DNA of 64,000 nucleotides from Streptomyces shenzhenensis (GCF_003688995.1 NZ_PENI01000023.1:94784-158783); one strand, 5' to 3'. Shown: positions 1 to 9,072, numbered from the stretch's first letter. Notes: generated from the letters alone by a model not told the origin. Translations and numbers: made by a program.

Positions 1-862
1 TGTTCAGCAGGGCGGGGTCGAGGCGGTAGAAGCGGGCGGCGGTGCCGCCGAGCACGGCGGCGCGGTCGTCGGGGGCCAGCGGGGCGAGGAGTTCGCACAC
101 GGCCTCCCAGGTGCGCGCGTAGCCCCCGGCCTGCAGAGAGATCGGCCAGTCGCCGCCGTACATCAGCCGCTCGGGCCCGAACAGCTCCAGCGCGTCCTCG
201 ACGTACGGCCGCACCTCGTCGGTGGTCCACGCGTCGAGTGCGCCCGAGGCCGAGTAGAGCCCGGACACCTTGGCGTGGACGCGAGGGTGCTTCGCGGCGG
301 CGGCGATCAGCCGGTGCCACTCGGCCCGGTCCTCGCGGCCGCCGCCGACGGGCGGCTTGCCGAGGTGGTCGACGACCAGGCGCAGGGTGGGGTGCCGGGC
401 CGCCAGCTCGGGCAGGTGGCGCAGCGCGGCGGGCGAGGAGGTCGAGTAGTCGAAGGTGAGGCCGGCCTCGGCGAGCAGCGCGAGGCCCGCGCCGGCGTCC
501 GGGCCAAGGATCCAGTCCGGGTCGGACCGCTCGTGGAGCAGGGTGCGTACGCCCACCATGTGCGGGTCGCGGCGGAGTACGGCGAGGCGGGCCCGGGCCC
601 GGTCCGGGTCGTCCAGCGGGACCCAGGCGACGACGCCGACGACCTCCGGGTTCGTGGCGGCGGTCGCCAGCATGAGGTCGGTGTCCGCGTGGTTGTCGGC
701 CGCCTGGACGAGGACGGCCGCGGTGACGCCGGCCGTGCGCAGGGCCGGACGGGCGTCGCGGAACCGCATGGCGCGGTCGACGGGCGACATCGCGGGCCCC
801 AGCCAGTCGTAGGCGGCCCGACCGGGATCCCAGACGTGCAGATGGGTGTCGACGACGGTCAT
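1..862 (-). CDS. Amidohydrolase (lactonase-like), C-terminus cut by window edge
   Basis: Metal-dependent hydrolase of the amidohydrolase-2 (TIM-barrel) family, which includes L-fuconolactonase and 2-pyrone-4,6-dicarboxylate lactonase. The ATG at 862 gives an N-terminus with the metal-binding H-x-H (THLHVWDP, residues 6-8). VDHLGKPP and MYGGDWP follow and carry the usual later His and Asp. The reading frame is still open at base 1, so the last residues are missing. It overlaps the upstream aldo-keto reductase by 4 bases and is the last visible gene of the minus-strand operon. By context it would open the aldonolactone made by that reductase. The substrate is inferred from neighbours. Confidence 0.85.
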   Translation of the reverse strand, partial: MTVVDTHLHVWDPGRAAYDWLGPAMSPVDRAMRFRDARPALRTAGVTAAVLVQAADNHADTDLMLATAATNPEVVGVVAWVPLDDPDRARARLAVLRRDPHMVGVRTLLHERSDPDWILGPDAGAGLALLAEAGLTFDYSTSSPAALRHLPELAARHPTLRLVVDHLGKPPVGGGREDRAEWHRLIAAAAKHPRVHAKVSGLYSASGALDAWTTDEVRPYVEDALELFGPERLMYGGDWPISLQAGGYARTWEAVCELLAPLAPDDRAAVLGGTAARFYRLDPALLN

Positions 863-1872
863 GACCGCTCCCTCGCGGCGGACGGCGCGGACGGTGCGCT
901 GGGGACGTCCGGGACCAGGCCGAGGTCCGCCAATTCCGACCAGAGCGCGTCGGGTACGCGGGCCGCGAGCCGCCCCGCGTTCGTACGGGACTGCCGCGCG
1001 TCGCGGGCGCCGAGCACCACCGACACGACCGCCGGGTGCCGCAGCGGGTAGGCGATCGCGGCCTCGGGCAGAGTGACGCCGTGTCGCTCGCACACGTCCG
1101 CGAGTGCGCCGGCCCGGGCGATCAGCTCGTGGGGTGCGGGCAGGTAGTCGTAGGTGGCGTCGGCCGGCGGACGGTCGGCCGCCAGCAGGCCGGAGTTGTA
1201 GACGGCGGCGGCGACGACGCCGACCTCGCGCTCCTGGGCGAGCGGCAGCAACGTGTCCCGCGCGGACCGGTCGAGCAGGGTGTGGCGCCCGGCCACCATG
1301 ACCAGGTCGACGTCCGAGCGGCGGACGAACTCGGTCAGCATCGCGGCCTGGTTCATGCCCACGCCCACCGCCTTCACCACCCCCTGGTCGCGTAGTTCGA
1401 CGAGGGTGTCGACGCCGGTGGTGGAGGCTTGGTGCCAGTGGTCGTCGGGATCGTGCAGGTAGACGATGTCGACGTGGTCGAGCCCGAGCCGGGTCAGGCT
1501 GCCCTCCAGGGAGCGCAGGATGCCGTCCCTGGAGAAGTCCCAGTCGCGCCGGAAGGCGGCGGGCACCGCGAAGCCGCCGTCGTCCTGCCGGTGCGCGGTC
1601 CCGGGGCTGGGCACCAGCAGTCGGCCCACCTTGGTGGACACGGTGTACTCGGCCCGCGGACGCCGAGCGAGGGCGGCGCCGAGGCGGCGTTCCGACAGCC
1701 CGAGTCCGTAGTGCGGGGCGGTGTCGAAGTAGCGGACGCCACTGTCCCAGGCGGTGTCGACGGCACCCTGGGCGTCCGTATCGCTGGTCTCCCGGGCCAG
1801 ATTCCCCAACTGGGCGGCTCCCAGGCCGAGTTCGGTCAGCACCGGACCGCGGGCGAGGGTACGGGAACGCAT
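859..1872 (-). CDS. Aldo/keto reductase (aldose 1-dehydrogenase type)
   Basis: NAD(P)-dependent aldo/keto reductase of about 337 residues, resembling D-threo-aldose/L-fucose 1-dehydrogenases. Visible marks are the AKR start (LGLGAAQLGNL), the catalytic Asp/Tyr region (FDTAPHYG), the Lys (STKVGRLL) and the His (VDIVYLHDP). In-frame GTG codons at 1884 and 1881 also fit; 1881 forms a GTGA overlap with the dehydrogenase stop. I prefer ATG 1872 because a GAGG lies just ahead of it. Likely first step of the local sugar pathway: aldose to lactone, handed to the overlapping lactonase. The family is secure, the sugar is inferred. Confidence 0.85.
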   Translation of the reverse strand: MRSRTLARGPVLTELGLGAAQLGNLARETSDTDAQGAVDTAWDSGVRYFDTAPHYGLGLSERRLGAALARRPRAEYTVSTKVGRLLVPSPGTAHRQDDGGFAVPAAFRRDWDFSRDGILRSLEGSLTRLGLDHVDIVYLHDPDDHWHQASTTGVDTLVELRDQGVVKAVGVGMNQAAMLTEFVRRSDVDLVMVAGRHTLLDRSARDTLLPLAQEREVGVVAAAVYNSGLLAADRPPADATYDYLPAPHELIARAGALADVCERHGVTLPEAAIAYPLRHPAVVSVVLGARDARQSRTNAGRLAARVPDALWSELADLGLVPDVPSAPSAPSAARERS

Positions 1873-1877
1873 CGGCC

Positions 1878-2897
1878 TCACCACACCCTCGTACGCGCGG
1901 AGGCCGCGAGGTCCTCCGGGTGGGCGAAGGGCCGGCCCGCCGCGAACCGCTCCACCTCGTCGGCGACAGCGTCACCGATGCGGTGCAGCTCCCCGCCGAG
2001 CGAACCTGCCAGGTGCGGGGTGAGCACGACGTTGTCCAGCGTCCACAGCTCGCTGCCGGGGTCGGGCGGCTCCGGATCGGTGACGTCGAGGACGGCGTCG
2101 ATGCGGCCGGTGCGCACCTCGGCGAGCAGGGCGTCCTGGTCGACGACGGCACCGCGCGCGGTGTTGACGAGCGTCGCCCCGTCCGGCATCAGCGCCAGCC
2201 GTCCCGCGTCGATCTGCCCGCGGGTCACGGGAGTCAGCGGCTGGTGCAGGGACACCACCCGGCTGTACGTCATCAGTTCGTCGAGCGGCACCAGGCGCGC
2301 ACCGAGGGCGGCCGCCTGCTCTTGCGTGAGCGTCGGGTCGTACAGGAGGACGTCCAGGTCGAAAGGGCGCAACAGGGCGAGCACCGCCCGGCCCACAGTG
2401 GAGGCGCCCACGATGCCCACCGTCTGCCGGTAGTTGCCGCGCCCGGCGTACGCGCCGAAGTGGTCGGGCAGGGTCCGCGAGGCGCGGTAGCGGCGCTCCT
2501 CGGCGATGACGCGCTTGTTGGCGAGCAGGATCATGGCGAGGGCGTACTCGGCCACGGGCCCGGAGTTGGCGGCGCGGGCGTTGGCCGCGACCACGCCGCG
2601 GATGGCGAAGGCGGCCGGGTCCTCCAGGCAGGTCGCGGCGACCCCGCCCGCGTAGACCACGGCCCGCAGCCGCTCGGCGCGGGCCAGGTGCTCGGCCCGT
2701 ACGAGGGGTGCGTCCCAGCCCGCGACGAGGATCTCGGCACCGGCCAGCGCGTCGCGGGAACGGGCGGAGTCCAGTTCGCAGAGGACCAGTGAGGTGTCGA
2801 TGTCGGCCGCGCGGCGCAGCCGGGCCAGGGCGTCCTCGTCGAAGACGGCGTGGACCAGTCGGGGGTTCATGGCGAAGACGGCACATGGTCGCGTCAC
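1878..2897 (-). CDS. D-isomer specific 2-hydroxyacid dehydrogenase
   Basis: 339-residue NAD-dependent 2-hydroxyacid dehydrogenase. The Rossmann motif GIVGASTVG is near residue 165, the substrate-binding Arg is in NTARGAVVD, the Glu is in TDPEPP, and the catalytic His is in LTPHLAG. The GTG start at 2897 overlaps the dehydratase stop (GTGA), with GGGAGAG upstream, so the two are translationally coupled. In classical L-fucose oxidation this redox step is done by a short-chain dehydrogenase, so its place here is uncertain. It may act on a keto-acid intermediate or on the lactate/pyruvate end products. Confidence 0.88.
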   Translation of the reverse strand: MTRPCAVFAMNPRLVHAVFDEDALARLRRAADIDTSLVLCELDSARSRDALAGAEILVAGWDAPLVRAEHLARAERLRAVVYAGGVAATCLEDPAAFAIRGVVAANARAANSGPVAEYALAMILLANKRVIAEERRYRASRTLPDHFGAYAGRGNYRQTVGIVGASTVGRAVLALLRPFDLDVLLYDPTLTQEQAAALGARLVPLDELMTYSRVVSLHQPLTPVTRGQIDAGRLALMPDGATLVNTARGAVVDQDALLAEVRTGRIDAVLDVTDPEPPDPGSELWTLDNVVLTPHLAGSLGGELHRIGDAVADEVERFAAGRPFAHPEDLAASARTRVW

Positions 2898-4144
2898 GGC
2901 GTGCTCTCCCTCTCGGTGTGCTCACTGCGCGCGGGACGGTGAACGAGGCCGGGAACGGCGGGCGAGGCGGTGCCCGCGGGGGTGCGGGGGGCCGGACCCG
3001 CGGGACCGGGCTCGGGCACCAGCCGCAGACCGGCGTCGCGGGGGCGCACATGGGGACCGTCGGGGCGGGCCCAGCCGGCGTTCTCCTCCGGGGCGGCGAG
3101 TGCGCTCTCGTCGACCGTGATGCCGAGTCCCGGCGCGTCGCCGAGGACGATGCCGCCGTCCTCGATCGCCTGGTCCACGGTCAGCCCGGCCGGTGTGCCG
3201 GTGTCCTGCACCTCGGTGACCAGGTGGTTGGGAGTGGCGGCGGCCGCGTGCGCCAAGGGGTTGGCGTGGTAGCCGACCGGGCTGACCGGGAGGTCGTGGC
3301 CGTGGGCGAGGGTCGCGACCCGCAGGAAGTGGGTGATGCCCCAGACGCCGGCGGTCTGCACGACCTGGAGCGCGTCGGCCGCCAGCAGGGGGCGGAACTG
3401 CTCCAGGCCCGTCAGGTTCTCGCCACTGGCGACGGCGGTACGGGCGGCCCGGCCCACGGCCCGGTGTCCCCTCGCGTCCCAGCGGCGCACCGGCTCCTCG
3501 ATCCAGGCGAGTTCGACGCGGTCCTCGATCCGGGCGAGCAGCCGTACGGCCTGGTGCCTGCCCCAGGACTCGTTGACGTCGAGCATCAGGGCGGGGGAGC
3601 GGGTGTTGGCGCCCAGCACTCCGGCGACCGCGCGCAGCCTGGCGATGTCGCGTTCGGTGTCCAGGCCGCCCTTGAGCTTGGCGCCTGTGAAGCCGCGTGC
3701 GGCCCAGCCGGAGTACAGCGCGACCAACTCCTCCTCGTCCAGCGCGATGTCGAGGCCGGACGCGTAGCCGGGCACGAATCGGTCCGCCGCGCCGAGGGTG
3801 CGCCACAGCGGCTCGCCGGCCATCTTCGCCTTGAGGTCCCACAGCGCCATGTCGAAGGCGCCGATGGTGCCGAAGGCGGTGCCGGCGTGGCCGCTCTTGA
3901 AGGTGTGGGCCAGCATCCGGTCGTAGAGCGTGGTGACGGCCCGTGGATCCTGCCCGTCGAGTGCGGGGAAGACCCGCGAGGCGTCGCCGTGCGCGCCGAG
4001 GCCCACTCCGGTGAGGCCGCCGTCGGTCTCGACGAGCAGGACCGGGACCTCGGTGACGCCCTGTGCGACGAAGCCGTTGGCGTCTCCGACGGGACGCCCC
4101 CAGTGGTGCACGGTCGTCAGGCTCCGGAATCCGGTGATCTTCAA
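2894..4144 (-). CDS. Enolase-superfamily sugar acid dehydratase (mandelate racemase/MLE family)
   Basis: 416-residue member of the mandelate racemase/muconate lactonizing subgroup, which makes 2-keto-3-deoxy acids from aldonates. Seen in order: a K-x-K motif (AKLKGG, about residue 155), metal ligands Asp (LDVNES, ~186), Glu (WIEEPV, ~212) and Glu (SGENL, ~241), and a C-terminal His region (GYHANP, ~291). I chose the TTG at 4144 because AGAGGGGGGAG sits just before it and the conserved fold starts there; the longer frame to 4330 adds a low-complexity leader. It heads the four-gene operon. It could be an L-fuconate, L-rhamnonate or other aldonate dehydratase. Confidence 0.85.
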   Translation of the reverse strand: MKITGFRSLTTVHHWGRPVGDANGFVAQGVTEVPVLLVETDGGLTGVGLGAHGDASRVFPALDGQDPRAVTTLYDRMLAHTFKSGHAGTAFGTIGAFDMALWDLKAKMAGEPLWRTLGAADRFVPGYASGLDIALDEEELVALYSGWAARGFTGAKLKGGLDTERDIARLRAVAGVLGANTRSPALMLDVNESWGRHQAVRLLARIEDRVELAWIEEPVRRWDARGHRAVGRAARTAVASGENLTGLEQFRPLLAADALQVVQTAGVWGITHFLRVATLAHGHDLPVSPVGYHANPLAHAAAATPNHLVTEVQDTGTPAGLTVDQAIEDGGIVLGDAPGLGITVDESALAAPEENAGWARPDGPHVRPRDAGLRLVPEPGPAGPAPRTPAGTASPAVPGLVHRPARSEHTERESTP

Positions 4145-4404
4145 CTGCTCCCCCCTCTTCGTGCTCTCCTCGCCGTCCCGCCCGCCGGCCCACCCACCCC
4201 ACGCCAGGGAAGACCGAGGGGGCGTGGGAGGCGGGGGAGCGTGCCGTCGGGCCAGGGGAACGGGCGTTGTGCGGCCGTCGGGAATCACTCCCGCAACCGT
4301 GCCCTCATCTAGTCGTAACGTATCATACAAGTGATGACTGAGAAGAGGTCTCGGGCACCGGTTCCGGAGGTTCCACCGGGACCCGCGTGGGGGTCGGACG
4401 GCGG
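4145..4404 (-). promoter_or_regulatory. Promoter/operator region of the sugar-acid operon with GTATCATAC palindrome
   Basis: This 260-base gap precedes the dehydratase. It contains a perfect 9-base palindrome, GTATCATAC, at 4320-4328 within a rare AT-rich patch (TTGTATGATAC on the minus strand). TTGTATGATAC-like sites are typical of GntR/FCD regulators of sugar-acid genes, and an FCD regulator lies at 7764-8939. No clear -35/-10 pair was found. Confidence 0.45.
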
Positions 4405-5256
4405 TCAGGCGGTGCCGAGTGTCTGGCGCTGACGCCCCAGCCCCTCGATCTCGATCTCCATCACGTCACCGGGCTCCAGGTAGGGGAAGCGGCCGGACAG
4501 GGCGACGCCCTCCGGGGTTCCGGTGTTGATGACGTCACCCGGATCCAGCACGAGGTACTGGCTCAGGTCGTACACGATCTGCGCGACGGAGAAGATCATG
4601 TCCGCGGTGCGGGAGTCCTGCCGCGGCTCGCCGTTCACGAAGGACCGCAGCCGCAGGTCCTGGACGTCGGGCACCTCGTCGGCCGGTACCAGGAAGGGGC
4701 CGAGCGGGTTGAACGTGGCGCAGGACTTGCCCTTGGACCACTGGCCGCCGGAGTGCTCCAGCTGGAAGTCGCGCTCGGAGACGTCGTTGGAGACGGCGTA
4801 GCCGGCCACGTGGTCCAGGGCCTGCTCGGGGGAGTCCAGGTAGCGCGCCGTCCGGCCGATGACGACGGCGAGTTCGACCTCCCAGTCCGTCCTGGCGGAG
4901 CCGCGCGGGATCTCCACCTCGTCGTGCGGGCCGACCACCGTGTTCGGGGGCTTGAAGAAGATCACCGGGCGGGTGGGCGGCTCGCTGCCGGACTCCGCCG
5001 CGTGCGCCGCGTAGTTCTGCCCGATGCAGACCACCGCGCCGGGCCGGGCGACGGGTGGTCCGAAGCGCAGCCCGTCGGTCTCCAGCACGGGCAGGGCACC
5101 CTCGGCGAGGGCCCGGCGGGTGCGGGCGATGCCGTCCGCGGCGAGGAAGGTGCCGTCGATGTCGGAGGTCAGGGAGGAGAGGTCCCGGGTGACGCCCCGG
5201 TCGTCGATGACGGCGGGGCGTTCCCGCCCGGGGTCTCCGAGCCGTACGAGTTTCAT
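4405..5256 (-). CDS. Fumarylacetoacetate hydrolase family protein (2,4-diketo-3-deoxy-acid hydrolase type)
   Basis: 283-residue FAH-family C-C hydrolase. The start is ATG 5256 with AAGGAAAG upstream; the longer frame is non-coding leader. Family marks are CIGQNYAAHA, the metal-site Glu residues in DWEVELAVVIG, the Asp region NDVSERDFQ, and GDVINTGTPEGV near the C-terminus. Members close to sugar-acid dehydratases cleave 2,4-diketo-3-deoxy-L-fuconate or -rhamnonate to pyruvate and lactate, which fits the operon downstream. It is separated from that operon by 260 bases and is divergent from the IclR gene at 5531. Confidence 0.85.
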   Translation of the reverse strand: MKLVRLGDPGRERPAVIDDRGVTRDLSSLTSDIDGTFLAADGIARTRRALAEGALPVLETDGLRFGPPVARPGAVVCIGQNYAAHAAESGSEPPTRPVIFFKPPNTVVGPHDEVEIPRGSARTDWEVELAVVIGRTARYLDSPEQALDHVAGYAVSNDVSERDFQLEHSGGQWSKGKSCATFNPLGPFLVPADEVPDVQDLRLRSFVNGEPRQDSRTADMIFSVAQIVYDLSQYLVLDPGDVINTGTPEGVALSGRFPYLEPGDVMEIEIEGLGRQRQTLGTA

Positions 5257-5477
5257 GTGCTGCTTTCCTTGGTCGAGGGCCGGGTCCGGCCGTGGCCGCC
5301 GGTCGTGCCGGACGCGTCTGTCCCGGTCGGCCGGTCGTGGAGATGGCGAAGGCGGCCGTCGCGGTGACGGGAAGGTGTCGAACTCCCGGGTGCGCGCGGG
5401 TGTCCGCCGTGATCGGCGCCGTGCCGGCGCCGCCGCTCCGGGGCTTGCGGGCCCAGTATCGGTGTACGGCACCGCTG

Positions 5478-5516
5478 GTTGTCAATGGACTGCTTTACTG
5501 TCAACAGGCTGACAAC
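5478..5516. promoter_or_regulatory. Inverted-repeat operator between FAH hydrolase and IclR genes
   Basis: GTTGTCA at 5478-5484 is mirrored by TGACAAC at 5510-5516. A tighter TGTCA-N6-TGACA pair (5499-5514) lies inside it. It sits directly upstream of the IclR ATG (5531), where autoregulation and control of the divergent hydrolase would be expected. Assignment to this IclR protein is inferred from position. Confidence 0.5.
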
Positions 5517-5530
5517 TAGGGTGTGGCGCC

Positions 5531-6313
5531 ATGAGTACTCGGGACGGATCGGTATGGGCCAGTGCCGCACCGGCGCCGGCCGTGCTGCGGGCGGGCGCGA
5601 TCCTCGACGCGCTGGCGGACGCCCGTGGCCGTGCGCTGTCGCCCGCCCAACTGGCCACCGCCGCAGGCGGCATACCGCGGGCGTCCGTCGTCAACATCTG
5701 CGCGGCCCTGCACGAACGAGAACTGGTCCGGGCCGTGGACGGCGGCTTCGCCCTCGGACCGGGCCTGCTGCGGCTCGCCCAGTCCTACCTCGACGCCTTC
5801 GATCCCGTCCGCAGCTTCCGGGAGCAGGTGAGCCGCCTGGGCGACCGGGAGGAGACGCTCCAACTGGCCACCATGGAAGGCACGGACGTCGTCTACCTGG
5901 CGGTGCACGAAGGCACCGTCCTGATGCGCCTCACCAGCCGGGCGGGGGCCAGGCTGCCGGTCACCTGCACGGCGCTGGGCAAGGCCATGCTGGCCGGCCT
6001 GGACGACACCGGAGTGCGTGAACTGCTGGCGGACCGGGAGCCGTTCGAGGCGCGCACGCCCTGGTCGGTCACGACGCTCGAGGCGCTGCTCGCGGAAGTG
6101 CGCGACGTGCGCTCGGCCGGTCACGCCGTCGACGACCAGGAGGCCGCCGAGGGCGTCGTGTGCGTCGCGGCGGCCGTGCCCGGACCTCCGCCGGGCGGCC
6201 GGCCCTTCGCCGTCAGCTCCTCGCTGCTCAAGTCCCAGGCCACACCCGTGCGAGTGGCGGCGCTCGCCGCACTGATCAAGGACGTCGTGCGAAGGATGGG
6301 CGCGGCGGCCTGA
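5531..6313 (+). CDS. IclR family transcriptional regulator
   Basis: 260-residue regulator with an N-terminal winged HTH (residues ~15-75, VLRAGAILDALAD... IPRASVVNICAAL) and a C-terminal ligand-binding domain (YLAVHEGTVLMRL, VTCTALGKAMLA). It is transcribed away from the FAH-family hydrolase and converges with the GH28 gene, 15 bases from its end. The inverted repeat at 5478-5516 is the obvious operator. It probably senses a sugar-acid intermediate of the flanking pathway; the ligand is unknown. Confidence 0.88.
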   Translation: MSTRDGSVWASAAPAPAVLRAGAILDALADARGRALSPAQLATAAGGIPRASVVNICAALHERELVRAVDGGFALGPGLLRLAQSYLDAFDPVRSFREQVSRLGDREETLQLATMEGTDVVYLAVHEGTVLMRLTSRAGARLPVTCTALGKAMLAGLDDTGVRELLADREPFEARTPWSVTTLEALLAEVRDVRSAGHAVDDQEAAEGVVCVAAAVPGPPPGGRPFAVSSSLLKSQATPVRVAALAALIKDVVRRMGAAA

Positions 6314-6328
6314 GCGCCGTCTGCGCTC

Positions 6329-7717
6329 CTACTGCGCGCGCCCGTTGACCGTCACATGACGCAGCGACAGGCCCGTGACGGACTGGAGCAGCATGTCCTG
6401 GGCGGCGTCGTCGAAGGCGAGTCGGTCGAGCCGGACCTCGTCGACCGGCGCGTCGGCCGGCGCCCGCACGCGCACCGCGTACTCGCAGTGCCCGCGCACC
6501 GACCAGCGCTCGGCAGTCAGCCGGGACACCTCGGCCGGCCGGTCGCCGCCCGTGCCGCCCGCGTACTGGAAGGTCACCTCGAAGGGCACGTACGTCCAGG
6601 CAGGCGCGTCGACGTCGGTGACGCGGACGTCCCGGACGTACCCGCCCCGCGCGGGCGTCGACTTGACGTTGAGGACCGAGGCGACGGAGGCCTCGTCGAG
6701 GCCCGGGTCGAGCGGCAGGCGCAGGCGCCGCGCGACCACGTCCGACACGCCGCCGCTCATCTCGCTGCCGATCGCCACCGCGGCCCCGCCGCTGAGGTAG
6801 ACGCAGTCCTGGATGCGGATGTGCCGGGAGGGCACGCCGACCCGCCACCCGTCCTCGTCCCGCCCGGACTTGACGACGATGCAGTCGTCGTGGACGGCGA
6901 AGGTGACCCGCTCGATGGTGACGTTCTCGCACGAGTCGGGGTCGCAGCCGTCGCTGTTGGGTCCCTCGCACTCGACCCGCACGTCGCGCACGGTGACGTT
7001 CCGGCTCAGCACCGGGTGGATGTTCCAGAACGCGGAGTTGCGCAACGTGACGCCCTCGATCAGGACGTTTTCGCAGGAGTGCGGCTGGACGAAGCTCGGA
7101 CGCAGGAAGTGCCCCGCACCGAGGACGCGATCGCGTACCGGGACGCCCTGCGCACCCCACTGCTCCAGCGTCGCCCAGTCCGCGAACTCGTTGGGCATGC
7201 CGGGCTTCCAGCCGTACTTCCCGGAGCCCTTCCACGGCCACCAGTGCGTGTCGTCGGCCTGTGCGTCGAGGACTCCGCGGCCGGTGACCCCGATGCCGTG
7301 CTGACCGTGGGCGTACACCATGGGGGAGTAGTTGTAGACCTCGATGCCCTGCCAGCGGGTGCGTACGACCGGCAGGTAGGCGGCCGGGTCGGTGCTGAAC
7401 AGGACGGTGGCGCCCTCGGCGACGTGCAGGTCGACGCCGCTGAGCAGATGGATCGGGCCGGTGGCCCAGCGCCCGGGCGGGACCAGGACGTGTCCTCCGC
7501 CCGCGGTGTGGCAGGCTCGGACCGCCGCGCGGACGGCGGCCGTGCAGTCGGTGGTGCCGTCGCCGACGGCACCGTGGTCGGTGACGGGGAACCAGGCGTC
7601 GGGGAAGTGCGGGCGACCCCGGTCGTCGGCCGTCGCGCCGGTGGCGCGGGCCAGTGGGACGGCGGCGGCCGTGAGGACGCCGAGACGGAGCAGTCGTCTG
7701 CGGGCCGGATCGGTCAT
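6329..7717 (-). CDS. Secreted GH28 family glycoside hydrolase (polygalacturonase-like)
   Basis: 462-residue right-handed beta-helix hydrolase. The start is ATG 7717 with GAGGGG upstream; the N-terminus carries an RRRLLRLG twin-arginine-like motif and an Ala-rich segment ending near ATA/DD, suggesting Tat export. GH28 landmarks are NSDGCDP (~residue 252), DDCIVVKSG (~276) and GSEMSGG (~314). The G-S-E form, rather than G-H-G, is typical of exo- or rhamnogalacturonan-type members. The usual R-I-K is replaced by NVKS. It lies 46 bases downstream of the FCD regulator, probably in one operon. It likely trims galacturonate-containing pectin. Confidence 0.82.
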   Translation of the reverse strand: MTDPARRRLLRLGVLTAAAVPLARATGATADDRGRPHFPDAWFPVTDHGAVGDGTTDCTAAVRAAVRACHTAGGGHVLVPPGRWATGPIHLLSGVDLHVAEGATVLFSTDPAAYLPVVRTRWQGIEVYNYSPMVYAHGQHGIGVTGRGVLDAQADDTHWWPWKGSGKYGWKPGMPNEFADWATLEQWGAQGVPVRDRVLGAGHFLRPSFVQPHSCENVLIEGVTLRNSAFWNIHPVLSRNVTVRDVRVECEGPNSDGCDPDSCENVTIERVTFAVHDDCIVVKSGRDEDGWRVGVPSRHIRIQDCVYLSGGAAVAIGSEMSGGVSDVVARRLRLPLDPGLDEASVASVLNVKSTPARGGYVRDVRVTDVDAPAWTYVPFEVTFQYAGGTGGDRPAEVSRLTAERWSVRGHCEYAVRVRAPADAPVDEVRLDRLAFDDAAQDMLLQSVTGLSLRHVTVNGRAQ

Positions 7718-7763
7718 GCTTGTGCCCCTCGGTGAGTTGGAACCGGTGGTGGCGGTGCTCGCT

Positions 7764-8939
7764 TCACCGCCCGGGCCCGGCGGCGGGCCCAGGAGGGTCG
7801 GGAAGGTAGCGGGCGGCCTCGCCCGCGGCATGGTCGGCGAACATGGGCCCGGCGAGATCGGGGTCACCGGAGCGCAGGACGTCCAGAAGTTCGGCGTGGT
7901 GCTCGGCCATCGCGCCCCAGCCGCCCGCGTAACGCGGGTCGCCCAGGACGTGCAGGTCCCACAGGCTGGACTCGATCATGTGCCACAGGCGGATCAGCGC
8001 CGCGTTGCGGGCAGCTTCGCACACATGCCGGTGAAATGACATGTCGGCGTCGCGGAAGGCACCGATGTCGTCCTCGGCCGCGGCCCGGCGCAGTTGGGTC
8101 ACGTCCTCGGTGAGCAGCCGCGTGTGCTCGGCGTCCAGTCGGCCGGCCACCCGGCGGGCCGCGTACTCCTCGAACATCACCCGGATGTCCCGGACGTCCT
8201 GCGCCTGCCGCTCGGAGACCCGCACGACATAAGTACCGCGATGCGGTTGGGAGATGACAAGACCCTCGTACGCGAGGCGTTTGATCGCCTCGCGGGGCGG
8301 GGCCTGACTGGTGCCGAAACCACGCGCGATCTCCGACTCGACCAGGCGTTGCCCGGGCGCCAGCCGGCCGTTGACGATCCAGCCCCGCAGCAGCGTGTAC
8401 ACGTGGTCGGAGAGCAACTGCCGCGGCATGCGGGGCGTGCCCGGCACGGGACCGCCCTCGGTCCGGCCCGCCTCCCCGTCCGCCCCCCGGCGTGGCCTGC
8501 TCGGACGCGCGTCCGGCGGAACGGGCAGCTTGGCCTGCTGTTCCCGCCAGATCCGGGCGATCGTGGACTGCGACAGGCCCAGCGTGTCGGACAGCGCGCG
8601 GGTCGAGGGCACCGGGGCACCGGCACGGGCCTGTTCGAGTACCGCCGCGACCCGGGCCTCCGCCTCCTGGCGGTTGGTGCTGCGGGGCCGTCCCGGGCGA
8701 GGCGCGTCGTGCAGACCGGCGACGCCCCGGCGCAGATAGCGCTCGCGCCACTTGGCCACCGTGGTGGGAGCGCAGCTGAGCCGCTGGGCGACCTCCGCGT
8801 TGGTCAGCCCCTCCGCACAGGCCAGGACGATCCGGCCGCGCAGCCGGAGGCCGGCCTGCGGCTGCCGGGCGAGGTCCGCAAGGGTCGCCCGGTCCTCCGC
8901 ACTGAGCTGGGGAAATGCCGGCAGGTCGGGATCGGCCAT
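7764..8939 (-). CDS. GntR/FCD regulator with an extra N-terminal transposase-type HTH
   Basis: 391-residue protein from ATG 8939 (AGGAAG upstream). Residues ~10-125 form a homeodomain/winged-HTH pair like the N-terminus of IS630-type transposases (GLTNAEVAQRLSCAPTTVAKWRER, GLSQSTIARIWRE). A linker leads to a canonical GntR winged helix (~155-220, SEIARGFGTSQAPPREAIKRL) and an FCD sensor domain with metal-site residues (D..FH near 290, H residues near 340 and 370). It probably controls the adjacent glycosidase genes and perhaps the GTATCATAC site. The double DNA-binding architecture is unusual. Confidence 0.85.
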   Translation of the reverse strand: MADPDLPAFPQLSAEDRATLADLARQPQAGLRLRGRIVLACAEGLTNAEVAQRLSCAPTTVAKWRERYLRRGVAGLHDAPRPGRPRSTNRQEAEARVAAVLEQARAGAPVPSTRALSDTLGLSQSTIARIWREQQAKLPVPPDARPSRPRRGADGEAGRTEGGPVPGTPRMPRQLLSDHVYTLLRGWIVNGRLAPGQRLVESEIARGFGTSQAPPREAIKRLAYEGLVISQPHRGTYVVRVSERQAQDVRDIRVMFEEYAARRVAGRLDAEHTRLLTEDVTQLRRAAAEDDIGAFRDADMSFHRHVCEAARNAALIRLWHMIESSLWDLHVLGDPRYAGGWGAMAEHHAELLDVLRSGDPDLAGPMFADHAAGEAARYLPDPPGPAAGPGR

Positions 8940-9032
8940 GGCACCGCGCTTCCTGGGGTGCGTGAACTTATGACTCACGGGCCGCGGGTTCGTCGCCTCT
9001 CAGGTCATCAATTTCAGGGTCAGCCATGCGTA

Positions 9033-9061
9033 TTGACGTCACCACGGCACGAACATATTAA
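9033..9061 (+). promoter_or_regulatory. Sigma-70-type promoter for the beta-helix glycosidase
   Basis: TTGACG (9033-9038) and TATTAA (9056-9061) are separated by exactly 17 bases, a strong housekeeping-type promoter in an unusually AT-rich stretch. It faces the secreted protein at 9330. Confidence 0.6.
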
Positions 9062-9072
9062 CTATCGTTGCT

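Noticed and set aside
275..1051. 258-codon plus-strand frame over the lactonase and reductase
   Set aside because: Shadow of two well-supported minus-strand enzymes.
4145..4330. N-terminal extension of the enolase-superfamily protein to 4330
   Set aside because: Low-complexity Pro/Arg leader that would cover the operator palindrome; TTG 4144 has a better ribosome-binding site and matches the start of the fold.
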